Origin: Microbacteriaceae bacterium PS02066
GTDB taxonomy: Bacteria; Actinomycetota; Actinomycetes; Actinomycetales; Microbacteriaceae
Assembly (NCBI GenBank): GCA_029959545.1
Contig: JASCPH010000019.1
Location: 1-50,515 of the forward strand
DNA: 50,515 nucleotides
Reading direction: 5' to 3'
The notes under the pieces were generated by a model, which was not told the DNA's origin, did no database searches, and was given only the letters and a program-made list of their open reading frames with translations. The first letter of the stretch is position 1, and every line of letters begins with the position of its first letter. Made by a program: the position numbers and the translations under genes. Of the stretch, positions 34,836-43,694 are shown piece after piece.

Positions 34836-35477
34836 TCAGCGCGCCCAGCGGCGACACCACTCGTACATCACGACGGCGGCCGCGGCGGCCGCGTTGATCG
34901 ACCGCGTGGAACCGTACTGCGAGATCTCCACGACCCCGGATGCGGCGGCCACCGCCTCCGGCGAGAGCCCCGGCCCCTCCTGACCGAACACGAGCACGCA
35001 GCGTTCGGGAAGCTCCGCATCCTGCACGGGGACGGAGCCGGGCACGTTGTCGACGGCGATGACGGGAAGGTTCTCCGCCGTCGCCCACGCCGCGAACGCC
35101 GCCACGTCGTCGTGATGGCGCACGTGCTGATAACGGTCGGTGACCATGGCGCCGCGCTTGTTCCAGCGGCGGCGACCGATGATGTGCACTTCCGCGGCGG
35201 CGAAGGCGTTGGCGCTGCGCACGATGGAGCCGATGTTCATGTCGTGCTGCCAGTTCTCGATCGCGACATGGAAACCGTGCCGGTGCGCGTCGAGATCGGC
35301 GACGATCGCGTCCATCCGCCAGTAGCGGTAGCGATCGATCACGTTTCGGCGGTCGCCCGCCGCGAGGAGGTCGGGATCGAGATGCGCGTCGTCGGGCCAC
35401 GGCCCCTCCCAGGGTCCGACGCCGTGCTCGGGAGCGATGTCCGAGGTCGTGTCCTCCGGCTCGCCCGCATCCGTCAT
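34836..35477 (-). CDS. TrmH/SpoU-family RNA 2'-O-methyltransferase
   Basis: 213 aa. SPOUT-class SAM methyltransferase: FHVAIENWQHDMNIGSIVRSANAF (motif 1, with NIGS and the catalytic Arg), LVFGQEGPGLSPEAV (motif 2) and ISQYGSTRSINAAAAAAVVMYEW (motif 3). It methylates ribose 2'-OH in tRNA or rRNA; the exact site is not deducible. It has an acidic N-terminal extension of about 50 residues. Confidence 0.9.
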   Translation of the reverse strand: MTDAGEPEDTTSDIAPEHGVGPWEGPWPDDAHLDPDLLAAGDRRNVIDRYRYWRMDAIVADLDAHRHGFHVAIENWQHDMNIGSIVRSANAFAAAEVHIIGRRRWNKRGAMVTDRYQHVRHHDDVAAFAAWATAENLPVIAVDNVPGSVPVQDAELPERCVLVFGQEGPGLSPEAVAAASGVVEISQYGSTRSINAAAAAAVVMYEWCRRWAR

Positions 35478-35529
35478 CCCCCCAGGCTAGCTGCGCCCGC
35501 CGTCGCTTCTTACTCGATGGAAGAGTATT

Positions 35530-35573
35530 TTTCGGGAAGCCGAAAGATACGATACGGTTTCGGCATGCCGAAA
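35530..35573 (+). promoter_or_regulatory. Twin palindromic operator and leaderless promoter of mntH
   Basis: TTTCGGGAAGCCGAAA (35530-35545) and TTTCGGCATGCCGAAA (35558-35573) share TTTCGG-N4-CCGAAA, with centres 28 bases apart. TACGAT (35548-35553) between them is a likely -10. The second palindrome covers the mntH ATG (35565), and no ribosome site precedes it, so the transcript is probably leaderless and the start site is occluded by the repressor, presumably MntR from 36828. Confidence 0.7.
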
Positions 35574-36818
35574 ACTCTGACCGCCGCGCCCGTGCAGGCG
35601 CCCGCGCGTCGGATGGCGTGGCTGCTCGGACCGGCGCTCGTCGCCGGGGTGGCCTACCTCGATCCGGGCAACGTCGCCGCGAACATGACCGCCGGTGCGA
35701 CGTTCGGCTACCTGCTGGTGTGGGTCGTGGTGCTCGGCAACCTCATGGCCTGGCTGATCCAGTACCTCTCGGCGAAGCTCGGGATCGTCACCGGCCAGAG
35801 CCTGCCCGACCTCCTCGGCCGCCGCATCCGCCGTCCGTGGGCCCGACGGCTCTATTGGCTGCAGGCCGAGCTCGTGGCGATGGCGACGGATGTGGCCGAG
35901 GTCATCGGCGGCGCGGTCGCGCTCAACCTGCTGTTCAACATCCCGCTCCTGTGGGGCGGCGTGATCACCGGCGTCGTGTCGATGATCGTGCTGACGGTGC
36001 AATCGCGCCGCGGCGCGCGCGCATTCGAGACCGTCGTCATCACGATGCTCATCGTCATCGTGATCGGGTTCTGCACCGGGATCATCTTCTCGCCGCCGGA
36101 TGCGGGCGGCCTGGTGCAGGGCCTGGTGCCGCGGTTCGAGGGCACCGACTCTGTCCTGCTGGCCGCATCCATCCTGGGCGCGACCGTCATGCCGCACGCG
36201 ATCTACGCGCACTCCTCGCTGGCGCGCGACCGCTTCCCGCTGACGGATGCGGCCCCCGCCGATCGCGAGCGCCGGCTCCTGCGCGCCACGCGGTGGGACG
36301 TCACGATCGCCATGGCCGTCGCCGGCACGACGAACCTCATCATGCTGCTGCTGGCCGCATCCAGCCTCGCCGGCGTTCCCGGCACCGACTCGCTCGAGGG
36401 CGCGTACGCGGCGCTGTCTGCGGGACTCGGCCCCGTCATCGCGACGCTCTTCGCGGTGGGCCTGCTCGCGAGCGGACTGGCCTCGACCTCGGTCGGCGCC
36501 TACGCCGGCTCCGAGATCATGAAGGGGCTGCTGCACGTGCGCGTGCCGCTGCTGGCTCGGCGGCTCGTGACCCTCATCCCCGCCCTCGTGATCCTGGGCC
36601 TCGGACTCGACCCGACGCTCGCGCTGGTGCTGAGCCAGGTCGTGCTCTCGTTCGGCATCCCGTTCGCCCTCATCCCCCTCGTCTGGCTGACGGCGCAGCG
36701 CGGTCTGCTCGGCAGGTACCGCAATCGGATCGCGACGACGGTCGCCGGCGCGGCCGCCTCCGTGTTCCTCGTCGCTCTCAACGCGCTGCTCATCTGGCTC
36801 GTCATCACGGGCGGGTAG
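35565..36818 (+). CDS. mntH: NRAMP-family Mn2+/divalent metal transporter MntH
   Basis: 417 aa with 11 predicted membrane segments. Metal-site motif AYLDPGNVAANM in helix 1 and ATVMPHAIYAHS in helix 6, plus the ATDVAEVIGGAVAL segment, define the proton-coupled Mn2+/Fe2+ family. Followed nine bases later by mntR, forming a metal-homeostasis pair. Confidence 0.95.
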   Translation: MPKTLTAAPVQAPARRMAWLLGPALVAGVAYLDPGNVAANMTAGATFGYLLVWVVVLGNLMAWLIQYLSAKLGIVTGQSLPDLLGRRIRRPWARRLYWLQAELVAMATDVAEVIGGAVALNLLFNIPLLWGGVITGVVSMIVLTVQSRRGARAFETVVITMLIVIVIGFCTGIIFSPPDAGGLVQGLVPRFEGTDSVLLAASILGATVMPHAIYAHSSLARDRFPLTDAAPADRERRLLRATRWDVTIAMAVAGTTNLIMLLLAASSLAGVPGTDSLEGAYAALSAGLGPVIATLFAVGLLASGLASTSVGAYAGSEIMKGLLHVRVPLLARRLVTLIPALVILGLGLDPTLALVLSQVVLSFGIPFALIPLVWLTAQRGLLGRYRNRIATTVAGAAASVFLVALNALLIWLVITGG

Positions 36819-36827
36819 CCTGACGGG

Positions 36828-37475
36828 GTGCCCACATCCGCAGCCGTCGACGACTACCTGAAGGTCGTGTACCAGCACACGGAATGGCAGGACGAGCGGA
36901 TCACGCCCTCGCAGCTCGCGCAGCAGCTGGGGCTCGCGCCGTCGAGCGTCACCGAGATGGTGCAGAAGCTCGCCGCTGCGGGTCTCGTGAGCCACCGCCG
37001 GTACGGCCCGATCACGTTGACCGAGAAGGGCCTCGCGCGGGCGGCGGCGATCGTGCGTCGCCACCGCCTCGTCGAGACGTGGCTCGTGCGCGAGTACGGC
37101 TACACCTGGGACGAGGTGCACGACGAGGCCGAGATCCTGGAGCACGCACTGAGCGATCGGCTGCTCGATCGCATCGACGAACGCCTCGGACGGCCACGTT
37201 TCGATCCCCACGGCGATGCCATCCCCGACATGCTCGGCCAGGTGGAGCGCGTGCCGTTCGTGCTGCTCGCCGACGCGCAAGCGGGGCACGTGGGCCGCGT
37301 GTTGCGCGTCAACGACCGCGATCCCGACCTGCTGCGCGAACTCGAACGTCGCGGTCTCGATGTGGACCACCGCGTGGAGGTGCTCGAGCCCGCTCCAGAC
37401 CTCCGCGTCCGCGTGGACGGTACCGAGATCAGCATCCCTGTCGCCGCGCACGACGCGATCTGGCTCTCCGCCTGA
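36828..37475 (+). CDS. mntR: DtxR-family metal-dependent repressor MntR
   Basis: 215 aa from GTG 36828. N-terminal winged helix (VDDYLKVVYQHTEWQDERITPSQLAQQLGLAPSSVTEMVQKLAAAGLVSH), the dimerisation and metal domain with RHRLVETWLVREYGYTWDEVHDEAEILEHALSD, and a C-terminal SH3-like FeoA domain (about residues 135-215). DtxR/MntR proteins bind Mn or Fe and repress metal uptake; the transporter directly upstream indicates Mn. Confidence 0.93.
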   Translation: MPTSAAVDDYLKVVYQHTEWQDERITPSQLAQQLGLAPSSVTEMVQKLAAAGLVSHRRYGPITLTEKGLARAAAIVRRHRLVETWLVREYGYTWDEVHDEAEILEHALSDRLLDRIDERLGRPRFDPHGDAIPDMLGQVERVPFVLLADAQAGHVGRVLRVNDRDPDLLRELERRGLDVDHRVEVLEPAPDLRVRVDGTEISIPVAAHDAIWLSA

Positions 37476-37502
37476 CGCGATCGGATGCGGCGCCCGCCGC
37501 AC

Positions 37503-38456
37503 TCAGCGGCGTGCAGCCTCGAAGGGCCACCGCATCCGCGTGGCCGCCTCGCACATGAGCCACAGTCGCTCGCCGATCGCCGGCTCTCGCAGGAACGCCG
37601 TCGGCTGCGCGGCCCGGGGCGGCCCGGCGACGACGCGGCCGGGGCCCCACATCTGCCCGCCCTCAACATCGGTGTCGGCGAGGGCGCGCACCAGCGGCCA
37701 GGCGCCGTGCTCCTTCGACTGCGTGATCGGCGCCTGCAGGTTGTCGAGGAACCGACCCCAGCGCGAAGGCTCGTTGACCCCGCGGATGCCGACCGTGCGG
37801 CCGCTCGTCGAGTAGCCGGGGTGGGCGATCACGCTCGTCACGGGAACGCGCGCCTCACGCAGCCGCCGGTCCGCCTCGAGGCCGACCACCGTGGTGACGG
37901 CCTTCGACTGCACGTACGCGCGCCACGGCGAGTAGCGCTCGACGAGCTGCGGGTCGGTGGGGTCGTACTTCGAGATCGAGGTCGACATGCTGCCGAGCCA
38001 CACCATCCGGCCGCGACGGGCGGCGAGCGTGGTCAGCAGCGCGCCTGCCAGGGCGAAGTGGCCGAGCGCGTTCGTGGCGAGCACGAGCTCGTTGCCGTCT
38101 CGCGTGGTCTCGCGCTGGGCGGGCGGATGCACGATCCCCGCGTTCAGCAGCAGGCCGTCGAGGCGGCCGCGCTGACGGACGGTGGCGGCCGCCGCGCGCA
38201 CCGAGCCGAGGTTGCTCGTGTCCAGCAGCAGCGTCTCGGCGGTGCCGGTCGCGTGCGGCAGGCGGGCCGACACCGCGGCACGAGCGGCGGCCAGGCGATT
38301 GGGGTTGCGGCCGGTCATGATGACGCGTGCGCCGGCGTTCACGAGCTGCTCGCTGGCGAAGTAGCCGAGGCCCGCGTTCGAGCCCGTCACCAGGTAGGTG
38401 CGGCCCGTCAGGTCGGGCAGCCGGTGCGGATCCCAGTCCGCCTCGCGAGCGCTCAC
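37503..38456 (-). CDS. Short-chain dehydrogenase/reductase
   Basis: 317 aa. SDR fold: LVTGSNAGLGYFAS (TGxxxGxG cofactor loop, about residues 23-32), LLLNAGIV (NAG motif), MVWLGSMSTSISKYDP, and the catalytic pair in AYVQSKAV (YxxxK). Longer than a classical SDR, as in protochlorophyllide-reductase-like members. Substrate unknown. Convergent with mntR. Confidence 0.88.
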   Translation of the reverse strand: MSAREADWDPHRLPDLTGRTYLVTGSNAGLGYFASEQLVNAGARVIMTGRNPNRLAAARAAVSARLPHATGTAETLLLDTSNLGSVRAAAATVRQRGRLDGLLLNAGIVHPPAQRETTRDGNELVLATNALGHFALAGALLTTLAARRGRMVWLGSMSTSISKYDPTDPQLVERYSPWRAYVQSKAVTTVVGLEADRRLREARVPVTSVIAHPGYSTSGRTVGIRGVNEPSRWGRFLDNLQAPITQSKEHGAWPLVRALADTDVEGGQMWGPGRVVAGPPRAAQPTAFLREPAIGERLWLMCEAATRMRWPFEAARR

Positions 38457-38602
38457 GCGTACGACCCTAGTGCGCTGCGCGAGGTGCCTCCTTCACTCTT
38501 GAGCACTCCTTCGCGCCCGGGTAGCCTGGCCGCCCCTCGGACGCCGCTATGACCTGGCTCCGAGGGCTCGGATACCGCCCGCGGGAGCCCTAGGCTGAAG
38601 CC

Positions 38603-39412
38603 ATGCGCACGCGCGACGACATCGAATGCTGGCTCACCGACATGGACGGCGTGCTGGTGCACGACAACCAGGCGATCCCGGGGGCGGCCGAGCTGCTCGC
38701 GCAGTGGCGCGACACCGGCACACCCTTCCTGGTGCTCACGAACAACCCGATCTTCACCCCGCGCGATCTGAGCGCGAGGCTGAAGCGATCGGGGCTCGAC
38801 GTTCCGGAGGAGCGGATCTGGACCTCGGCGCTGGCGACGGCAGAGTTCCTCAAGTCGCAGATGCCCGGCAGCTCCGCCTTCGTCATCGGCGAGGCAGGGC
38901 TCACGACCGCGCTGCACGAGGCGGGCGTCGTCATGACCGAGACGCAGCCCGACTACGTCGTCGTCGGCGAGACGCGCCAGTACTCGTTCGAGGCGATCAC
39001 GCAGGCGATCCGCTTCATCAACGCGGGCGCGCGGTTCATCGTCACCAATCCGGATGCGACCGGCCCCACTCCGAACGGCATCGTGCCGGCGACGGGATCG
39101 TTCGCCGCCATGATCACGAAGGCCACAGGCAAGGAGCCGTACGTCGTCGGCAAGCCGAACCCGATGATGTTCCGCTCGGCGCTCAACCGTATCGGCGCGC
39201 ACTCCGAGAACACCGGCATGATCGGCGACCGCATGGACACCGACGTCGTCGCGGGCATCGAGGCGGGATTGCACACCGTGCTCGTGATGACCGGGATCAG
39301 CGACCCGGCCGAGATCGAGCGCTACCCCTTCCGCCCCGACGAGGTGCTCACCTCCGTCGCCGAGCTCATCGCACCGGAACCCGTCGAGTCGGAGATGCCT
39401 GAAGACATCTGA
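38603..39412 (+). CDS. HAD-superfamily subfamily IIA hydrolase (NagD-like)
   Basis: 269 aa. HAD phosphatase: CWLTDMDGVLVHDN with nucleophile and acid Asp (DxD), FLVLTNNP (motif 2 Thr), VGKPNPMMF (motif 3 Lys) and GMIGDRMDTDVVAGIEAG (motif 4). NagD-type cap. Acts on small phosphate esters such as nucleotides or sugar phosphates; exact substrate unknown. Confidence 0.92.
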   Translation: MRTRDDIECWLTDMDGVLVHDNQAIPGAAELLAQWRDTGTPFLVLTNNPIFTPRDLSARLKRSGLDVPEERIWTSALATAEFLKSQMPGSSAFVIGEAGLTTALHEAGVVMTETQPDYVVVGETRQYSFEAITQAIRFINAGARFIVTNPDATGPTPNGIVPATGSFAAMITKATGKEPYVVGKPNPMMFRSALNRIGAHSENTGMIGDRMDTDVVAGIEAGLHTVLVMTGISDPAEIERYPFRPDEVLTSVAELIAPEPVESEMPEDI

Positions 39413-39419
39413 ACGAACG

Positions 39420-39454
39420 CGTCCCCGCACCATCCTGAGGACGATGCGGGGACG
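39420..39454. terminator. Bidirectional terminator hairpin
   Basis: Perfect 10-base stem CGTCCCCGCA / TGCGGGGACG with a 15-base loop, between the convergent HAD gene and the small secreted protein gene; suited to end both transcripts. Confidence 0.75.
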
Positions 39455-39466
39455 GAAGCGGCTGAA

Positions 39467-39724
39467 TCAGCGGTAGGTGATGCTGAAGCCCCACAGCTTG
39501 TCGGGACCGATGTAGCCGCAGGAGCTTCCGGCGAAGATCTCGCCACCCGTCGCGTTGATGGCCCAACCCGTGACCTGCTCGGCGATCTGGCAGATGCCCT
39601 TGGTAGGGAAGCCGTAGGGTTCGACGGTCGAGTCGGCGAACGCCGGGGCGGCGGCTGCAGCACCGGCTCCCGTGAGGGTGGCGGCAGCGAGGAGACCGGC
39701 GGCCAGGCGAGTGGGCTTCTTCAT
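39467..39724 (-). CDS. Small secreted protein of unknown function
   Basis: 85 aa. Signal peptide MKKPTRLAAGLLAAATLTG...AFA (cleavage near residue 30), leaving about 55 residues with two Cys (GICQIAE, SSCGYIG) that could form one disulfide. The mature part is Gly-rich and aromatic (PYGFPTKG, WGFSITYR). I do not recognise the family. Confidence 0.75.
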   Translation of the reverse strand: MKKPTRLAAGLLAAATLTGAGAAAAAPAFADSTVEPYGFPTKGICQIAEQVTGWAINATGGEIFAGSSCGYIGPDKLWGFSITYR

Positions 39725-39809
39725 GCGCGTGTCCTTTCCGAGGGGTGTCCCGGAAGGGTGGCACGGAGCGCACAGCCCGCGCAGAGATTATCCACAGCTG
39801 CGTGGATCC

Positions 39810-39953
39810 TCAGTCGTCGCGCGGCTCCCTGTCGTCGCGCTCTCGATCGTCGCGCTCGCGGCGAAGGAAGCGGATGAGCTGCAGGACGAACATCACCAGC
39901 GCGCCCGCCGTGATGACGAGCGCGACCAGCAGCATGAGGGTGCGATCGTCCAC
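39810..39953 (-). CDS. Small single-pass membrane protein with charged tail
   Basis: 47 aa from GTG 39953: VDDRTLMLLVALVITAGALV, then MFVLQLIRFL, then an Arg/Asp-repeat tail (RRERDDRERDDREPRDD). One clear membrane helix with a cytosolic charged tail. Upstream in-frame GTGs make the start uncertain. Unknown function. Nothing else is seen in 39725-40056. Confidence 0.5.
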   Translation of the reverse strand: MDDRTLMLLVALVITAGALVMFVLQLIRFLRRERDDRERDDREPRDD

Positions 39954-40056
39954 CGTCACCACCGCCCCGCAGGAGAAATCCCGTACACAGGACGATTGCG
40001 CCGCATCCGTCCTGCAGAACGCAGATCTCCTGAACTGCGGATGCGGACGGCAGCCA

Positions 40057-40635
40057 TCACTGCGCGGGAAGACCCAGGTCGTCGAGGTCGATCGCCGCGA
40101 GCCACTGGAGGCCCTCGGCCTCGACGGCGGCCTGGGCTCCGGTCTTGCGGTCGACGATGACGGCGACGGCGACGGGCTCTGCGCCCTCGCGGCGCAGCGC
40201 CTCGACCGCCTTCAGGGCGGACTGGCCGGTCGTGGAGGTGTCCTCGACGACCACGACGCGCTTGCCCGCCACATCCGCGCCCTCGATCTGGCGACCGCGG
40301 CCGTGGTCCTTGGGCTCCTTGCGCACGACGAACGCGTCGAGGGGCGTGCCCGCGTGCACCGACTCGTGCATGACCGCGTTGGCGATCGGGTCCGCGCCGA
40401 GGGTGAGCCCGCCCACGGCGACCACGCCGTCGACGTCGCGGATCAGGTCGAGCATGATCCGGCCGATCGCGGGCGCCGCACGGTGGTCGAGCGTCAGCTT
40501 GCGCATGTCGACGTAGTACGACGCCTTCTTGCCGCTCGAGAGGGTGAAGTCGCCGTGGAAGACGGCCTCTGCGCCGATCAGCGCGATGAGCGCCTGGCGG
40601 TCGGATTCGAGCTCGGGCGTGGATGCGGCGGTCAC
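40057..40635 (-). CDS. pyrE: Orotate phosphoribosyltransferase PyrE
   Basis: 192 aa from GTG 40635. Type I phosphoribosyltransferase: FHGDFTLSSGKKASYYVDMRKLTL (orotate-binding and catalytic loop) and the PRPP motif VVVVEDTSTTGQSAL. Converts orotate and PRPP to OMP in pyrimidine synthesis. Actinobacterial length and style. Confidence 0.95.
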   Translation of the reverse strand: MTAASTPELESDRQALIALIGAEAVFHGDFTLSSGKKASYYVDMRKLTLDHRAAPAIGRIMLDLIRDVDGVVAVGGLTLGADPIANAVMHESVHAGTPLDAFVVRKEPKDHGRGRQIEGADVAGKRVVVVEDTSTTGQSALKAVEALRREGAEPVAVAVIVDRKTGAQAAVEAEGLQWLAAIDLDDLGLPAQ

Positions 40636-40645
40636 ACCGTCGAGT

Positions 40646-41086
40646 CTAGGGGCGAGGACCGATCCGCACCGCGGGCGTGCGCGAGAGGAGAGGACGGGGC
40701 CACGCGCCGAGGGCGAGCACCGCGAGCACGGTCTGTACGAGGCCGGCGACGAAGTAGATGCCGTGCAGCGGCGACCAGACCAGCAGCAGCGCCAGCTCGA
40801 CGAAGATCCAGATCATCATGACGAGCCCCGCAGCCGCGTGCAGCCCCCAGGCCAGGGCGTAGCGCCGGTACTGCGCGACGACGGTGAGCGCCTGGATCCC
40901 GCCCACCACGACACCGAGGATGATGCCGGGCCAGAAGTATGAGGAGAAGGGCGTGCCCTCGAGCCACTCGAGCGGCACCCCCATCCCGCTGCCCAGCGTC
41001 AGCCCGATCATCCCCGCCAGCGCCGAGGCGAGGTTGAACCACGCCACGATGAGGAGGGTGACGCGAAGCGCTCTGGGCACCGTCAT
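40646..41086 (-). CDS. Four-helix membrane protein of unknown function
   Basis: 146 aa with about four hydrophobic helices (VTLLIVAWFNLASALAGMIG, WPGIILGVVVGGIQALTVV, WGLHAAAGLVMMIWIFVELALLL, GIYFVAGLVQTVLAVLAL) and short loops. Ten bases before the pyrE start, so probably co-transcribed with it. Family not recognised. Confidence 0.8.
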   Translation of the reverse strand: MTVPRALRVTLLIVAWFNLASALAGMIGLTLGSGMGVPLEWLEGTPFSSYFWPGIILGVVVGGIQALTVVAQYRRYALAWGLHAAAGLVMMIWIFVELALLLVWSPLHGIYFVAGLVQTVLAVLALGAWPRPLLSRTPAVRIGPRP

Positions 41087-41137
41087 GGGCGCAGGCTACG
41101 CCGCGGCCGACCGCATCCGACCCCATGCGCGCCGGGA

Positions 41138-41419
41138 CTAACACGAGCGCGATAGCGTCCGATCGTGCACCTCACGATGACACCGCTGCTTGATGCGGTC
41201 CGTGTCGAAGGACCAGCCGGCGGAGGTGCCATCACCCTCCGGGGTCGTCACGCGCGTGCCGGCAACGAAGCTGCGAGTCATCCGCGACTGCTTGCCCTTG
41301 AACGTGGAGGTGCCCCCACCGAAGTGGAAGGACCCGTCGGTCGAGAACCCGCCGGATGCCGTCGAGGTGGTCTGCGTCTCGTCCGTGTCGAACGTGCCCT
41401 CCGCCTCATCGAAGGCCAT
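41138..41419 (-). CDS. Hypothetical protein, Gly/Ser/Thr-rich
   Basis: 93 aa from ATG 41419. It begins MAFDEAEGTFDTDETQTTST and has a Gly/Phe-rich middle (FSTDGSFHFGGGTSTFKG) and MTRSFVAGTRVTTPEGDG. Third codon positions are strongly G/C up to about residue 79 and drift afterwards, so the original stop may have been lost. No good ribosome site. Divergent from xthA. Family not recognised. Confidence 0.5.
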   Translation of the reverse strand: MAFDEAEGTFDTDETQTTSTASGGFSTDGSFHFGGGTSTFKGKQSRMTRSFVAGTRVTTPEGDGTSAGWSFDTDRIKQRCHREVHDRTLSRSC

Positions 41420-41464
41420 CGGCGTCCGGCGTGCGGCGTCGGGCCCGGGTTCTAGGCTGGAGGC

Positions 41465-42310
41465 ATGCGCCTGGCCACCTGGAACGTCAACTCGATCCGA
41501 GCACGCGTCGTTCGTACCGTGGAGTTCTGCGTCCGCGAGAACATCGACGTCCTGGCCATGCAGGAGATCAAATGCAAGCCGGAGCAATTCCCCTACGCGG
41601 CCTTCGAGGAGGCTGGTTATCACGTCGTCGCGCACGGCCTGAACCAGTGGAACGGCGTCGCGATCGCCAGCCGTGAGCCGATCACCGAGGTCGAGACGGC
41701 CTTTCCCGGCATGCCCGGGTTCCTCAAGGGCCACGAGGGCCCCGACCTCCCGCAGGAGGCCCGCGCCATCGGCGCGACGATCGACGGCGTGCGGGTCTGG
41801 AGCCTGTACGTCCCCAACGGTCGCGGGCTCGACGACCCGCACTATCTCTACAAGCTCGACTGGCTGGCTGCGCTGACGGGATACACCCGCGAGACTCTCG
41901 CGGCGAACCCCGATCTGCCGCTCGCCCTCGTCGGCGACTTCAACATCGCACCGACCGACGCCGACAACGGCGACCCGACCGTGATCGAGGGCGTCACCAC
42001 GCACGTCTCGCCCCCCGAGCGTGAGGCGTTCCGCGCCCTGCTGGATGCGGGCCTCAGCGACACCGTGCGCCCATTGGTGCCCACCGGCTACACGTACTGG
42101 GACTACAAGCAGCTGCGCTTCCCCCGCAACGAGGGCCTGCGCATCGACTTCATCCTCGGCTCGCACGCCTTCGCGGACGCCGTCGAGGGGGCGGCCATCC
42201 ACCGCGACGAACGCAAGGGCGAGATCCCGAGCGACCACGTTCCCGTCGTGGTCGACCTGGACTTCGCGGGCGACGAGGACGACGACGACCGCCCCATGAT
42301 CTTCGGCTGA
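41465..42310 (+). CDS. xthA: Exodeoxyribonuclease III (AP endonuclease)
   Basis: 281 aa. EEP nuclease fold: MRLATWNVNSIRAR (metal Asn), LAMQEIKC (metal Glu), WSLYVPNGRG (Tyr), ALVGDFNIAPTD (active-site Asp and Asn), LRIDFILGS and SDHVPVVVDLDF (catalytic His). Removes abasic and blocked 3' ends in base-excision repair. An acidic tail (DEDDDD) precedes the end. Confidence 0.95.
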   Translation: MRLATWNVNSIRARVVRTVEFCVRENIDVLAMQEIKCKPEQFPYAAFEEAGYHVVAHGLNQWNGVAIASREPITEVETAFPGMPGFLKGHEGPDLPQEARAIGATIDGVRVWSLYVPNGRGLDDPHYLYKLDWLAALTGYTRETLAANPDLPLALVGDFNIAPTDADNGDPTVIEGVTTHVSPPEREAFRALLDAGLSDTVRPLVPTGYTYWDYKQLRFPRNEGLRIDFILGSHAFADAVEGAAIHRDERKGEIPSDHVPVVVDLDFAGDEDDDDRPMIFG

Positions 42311-42329
42311 CCGCACCGTTCCCCGGTCT

Positions 42330-42355
42330 CAGATCGACGCCGCGGCGTCGATCTG
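42330..42355. terminator. 26-base perfect palindrome after xthA
   Basis: CAGATCGACGCCG followed directly by its complement, 20 bases past the xthA stop. Probably a terminator hairpin without a U-run, though a site this symmetrical could also bind a protein ahead of the two-component genes at 42453. Confidence 0.65.
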
Positions 42356-42452
42356 TGACAGTGGAACACCGGCGGGAGAGGCCCTCCGAAGCGTCAATGG
42401 TCTCCGTCTGGCGGGGGATGCCGCATCCGAGCGCCCGCTCTAGTTTGGAAGG

Positions 42453-43694
42453 ATGCTGCCGCTCACGCCCGCGCAACAGCGCGGTGATCTCCTGCTGGCC
42501 GCCGCGATGTGCGTCGGCGCGCTGATCAGCGCTGCGCTCTCGTCGGTCGCCGGCATCTACGGCGAGCACCAGGGCTCCATGGCCGCCGCCGTCGCCTACG
42601 CGTTCGTCCTCGCCGTCCCGCTCGCGGTCCGCCGACGTTGGCCCGCCACGGTCGCCGTCATCGTCTGCACGGCGTACTTCGCCGCCGTGACCCTCCGCGT
42701 GCCCGAGATCTACGCCGGCAACATCGCCATGTTCATCGCCATCTACACGGTGGGCGCCTGGTCGCCGCACCGGCGCCGCGCGATGTGGACGCGCATCGGC
42801 ATCATCGCCGGGATGGCGGTCTGGCTGCTCGTCACGATGTTCGTCGACGCCACCGCCGACATCGACCAGGACGGCTTCTCGCGCGCGGGCGCCTTCTCGC
42901 CCTACGTCGCCTCGATGCTGCTGACCCTTCTCATCAACGCGCTCTACTTCGGCGGCGCGTACCTCTTCGGCGAACGCACCTGGGCGAGCCGGCAGCAGCG
43001 CACCCTGCTCGAGGAGCGCACCGCCGAGCTCGAACGCGAGCGCGAGCGCAGCGCGGAGCAGGCGGTGGCGCTGGAGCGGGTGCGACTGGCCCGCGAGCTC
43101 CACGACGTCGTCGCCCACCATGTCTCCCTTATGGGAGTGCAGGCGGGCGCGGCACGCATGATGCTGAGCAAGGACCCTCAGGCGGCGGGCGAGACGCTCG
43201 CCCGCGTGGAGGAGTCGGCACGCTCGGCGCTGAGCGAGCTGCGCCATCTGCTCGAGACGCTTCGGACGCCCGGCGATACGAGCGAGGAGACATCCGTCGG
43301 CCTGGAAGGCCTCGAGAAGCTCGTCGCCGAGGCGAGTGCGGCGGGGGTCGCCTCGGAGCTGCGCCTCATCGGCGAGGAGCGAGACGTCCCCGACACGGTG
43401 CAGGTGAACCTGTACCGGATCGCGCAGGAGGCGCTCACCAACGCCCGCCGTCACGCCGGCCCCGGTGCGCGCGCCGATGTGCGCCTGCGCTACGCACCCG
43501 AGGGCGTCGAGCTGGAAGTCGCCAACACCGGGCGTCCGGTGGCGGAGATCACCCCCGGCATGGGCCTGATCGGGATGCGGGAGCGCGCCGCCGCATCCGG
43601 AGGCACGATCGAGGCGAGTCCCCGATCCAACGGAGGATTCGTCGTGCGCGTGCGCGTTCCCCTCACCCCTCTCGTCGCGGTGGACGCCCGGTGA
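42453..43694 (+). CDS. NarL/DesK-type sensor histidine kinase
   Basis: 413 aa. About six membrane helices in residues 10-175 (no large extracellular domain), a coiled-coil linker (EERTAELERERERSAEQ), the phospho-acceptor helix RLARELHDVVAHHVSLMG with His 217, and a HATPase domain (RIAQEALTNARRHAG, GMGLIGMRERAAASGG). It phosphorylates the response regulator encoded next, with which it overlaps (GTGA). Signal unknown; the intramembrane sensor suggests envelope stress. Confidence 0.93.
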   Translation: MLPLTPAQQRGDLLLAAAMCVGALISAALSSVAGIYGEHQGSMAAAVAYAFVLAVPLAVRRRWPATVAVIVCTAYFAAVTLRVPEIYAGNIAMFIAIYTVGAWSPHRRRAMWTRIGIIAGMAVWLLVTMFVDATADIDQDGFSRAGAFSPYVASMLLTLLINALYFGGAYLFGERTWASRQQRTLLEERTAELERERERSAEQAVALERVRLARELHDVVAHHVSLMGVQAGAARMMLSKDPQAAGETLARVEESARSALSELRHLLETLRTPGDTSEETSVGLEGLEKLVAEASAAGVASELRLIGEERDVPDTVQVNLYRIAQEALTNARRHAGPGARADVRLRYAPEGVELEVANTGRPVAEITPGMGLIGMRERAAASGGTIEASPRSNGGFVVRVRVPLTPLVAVDAR

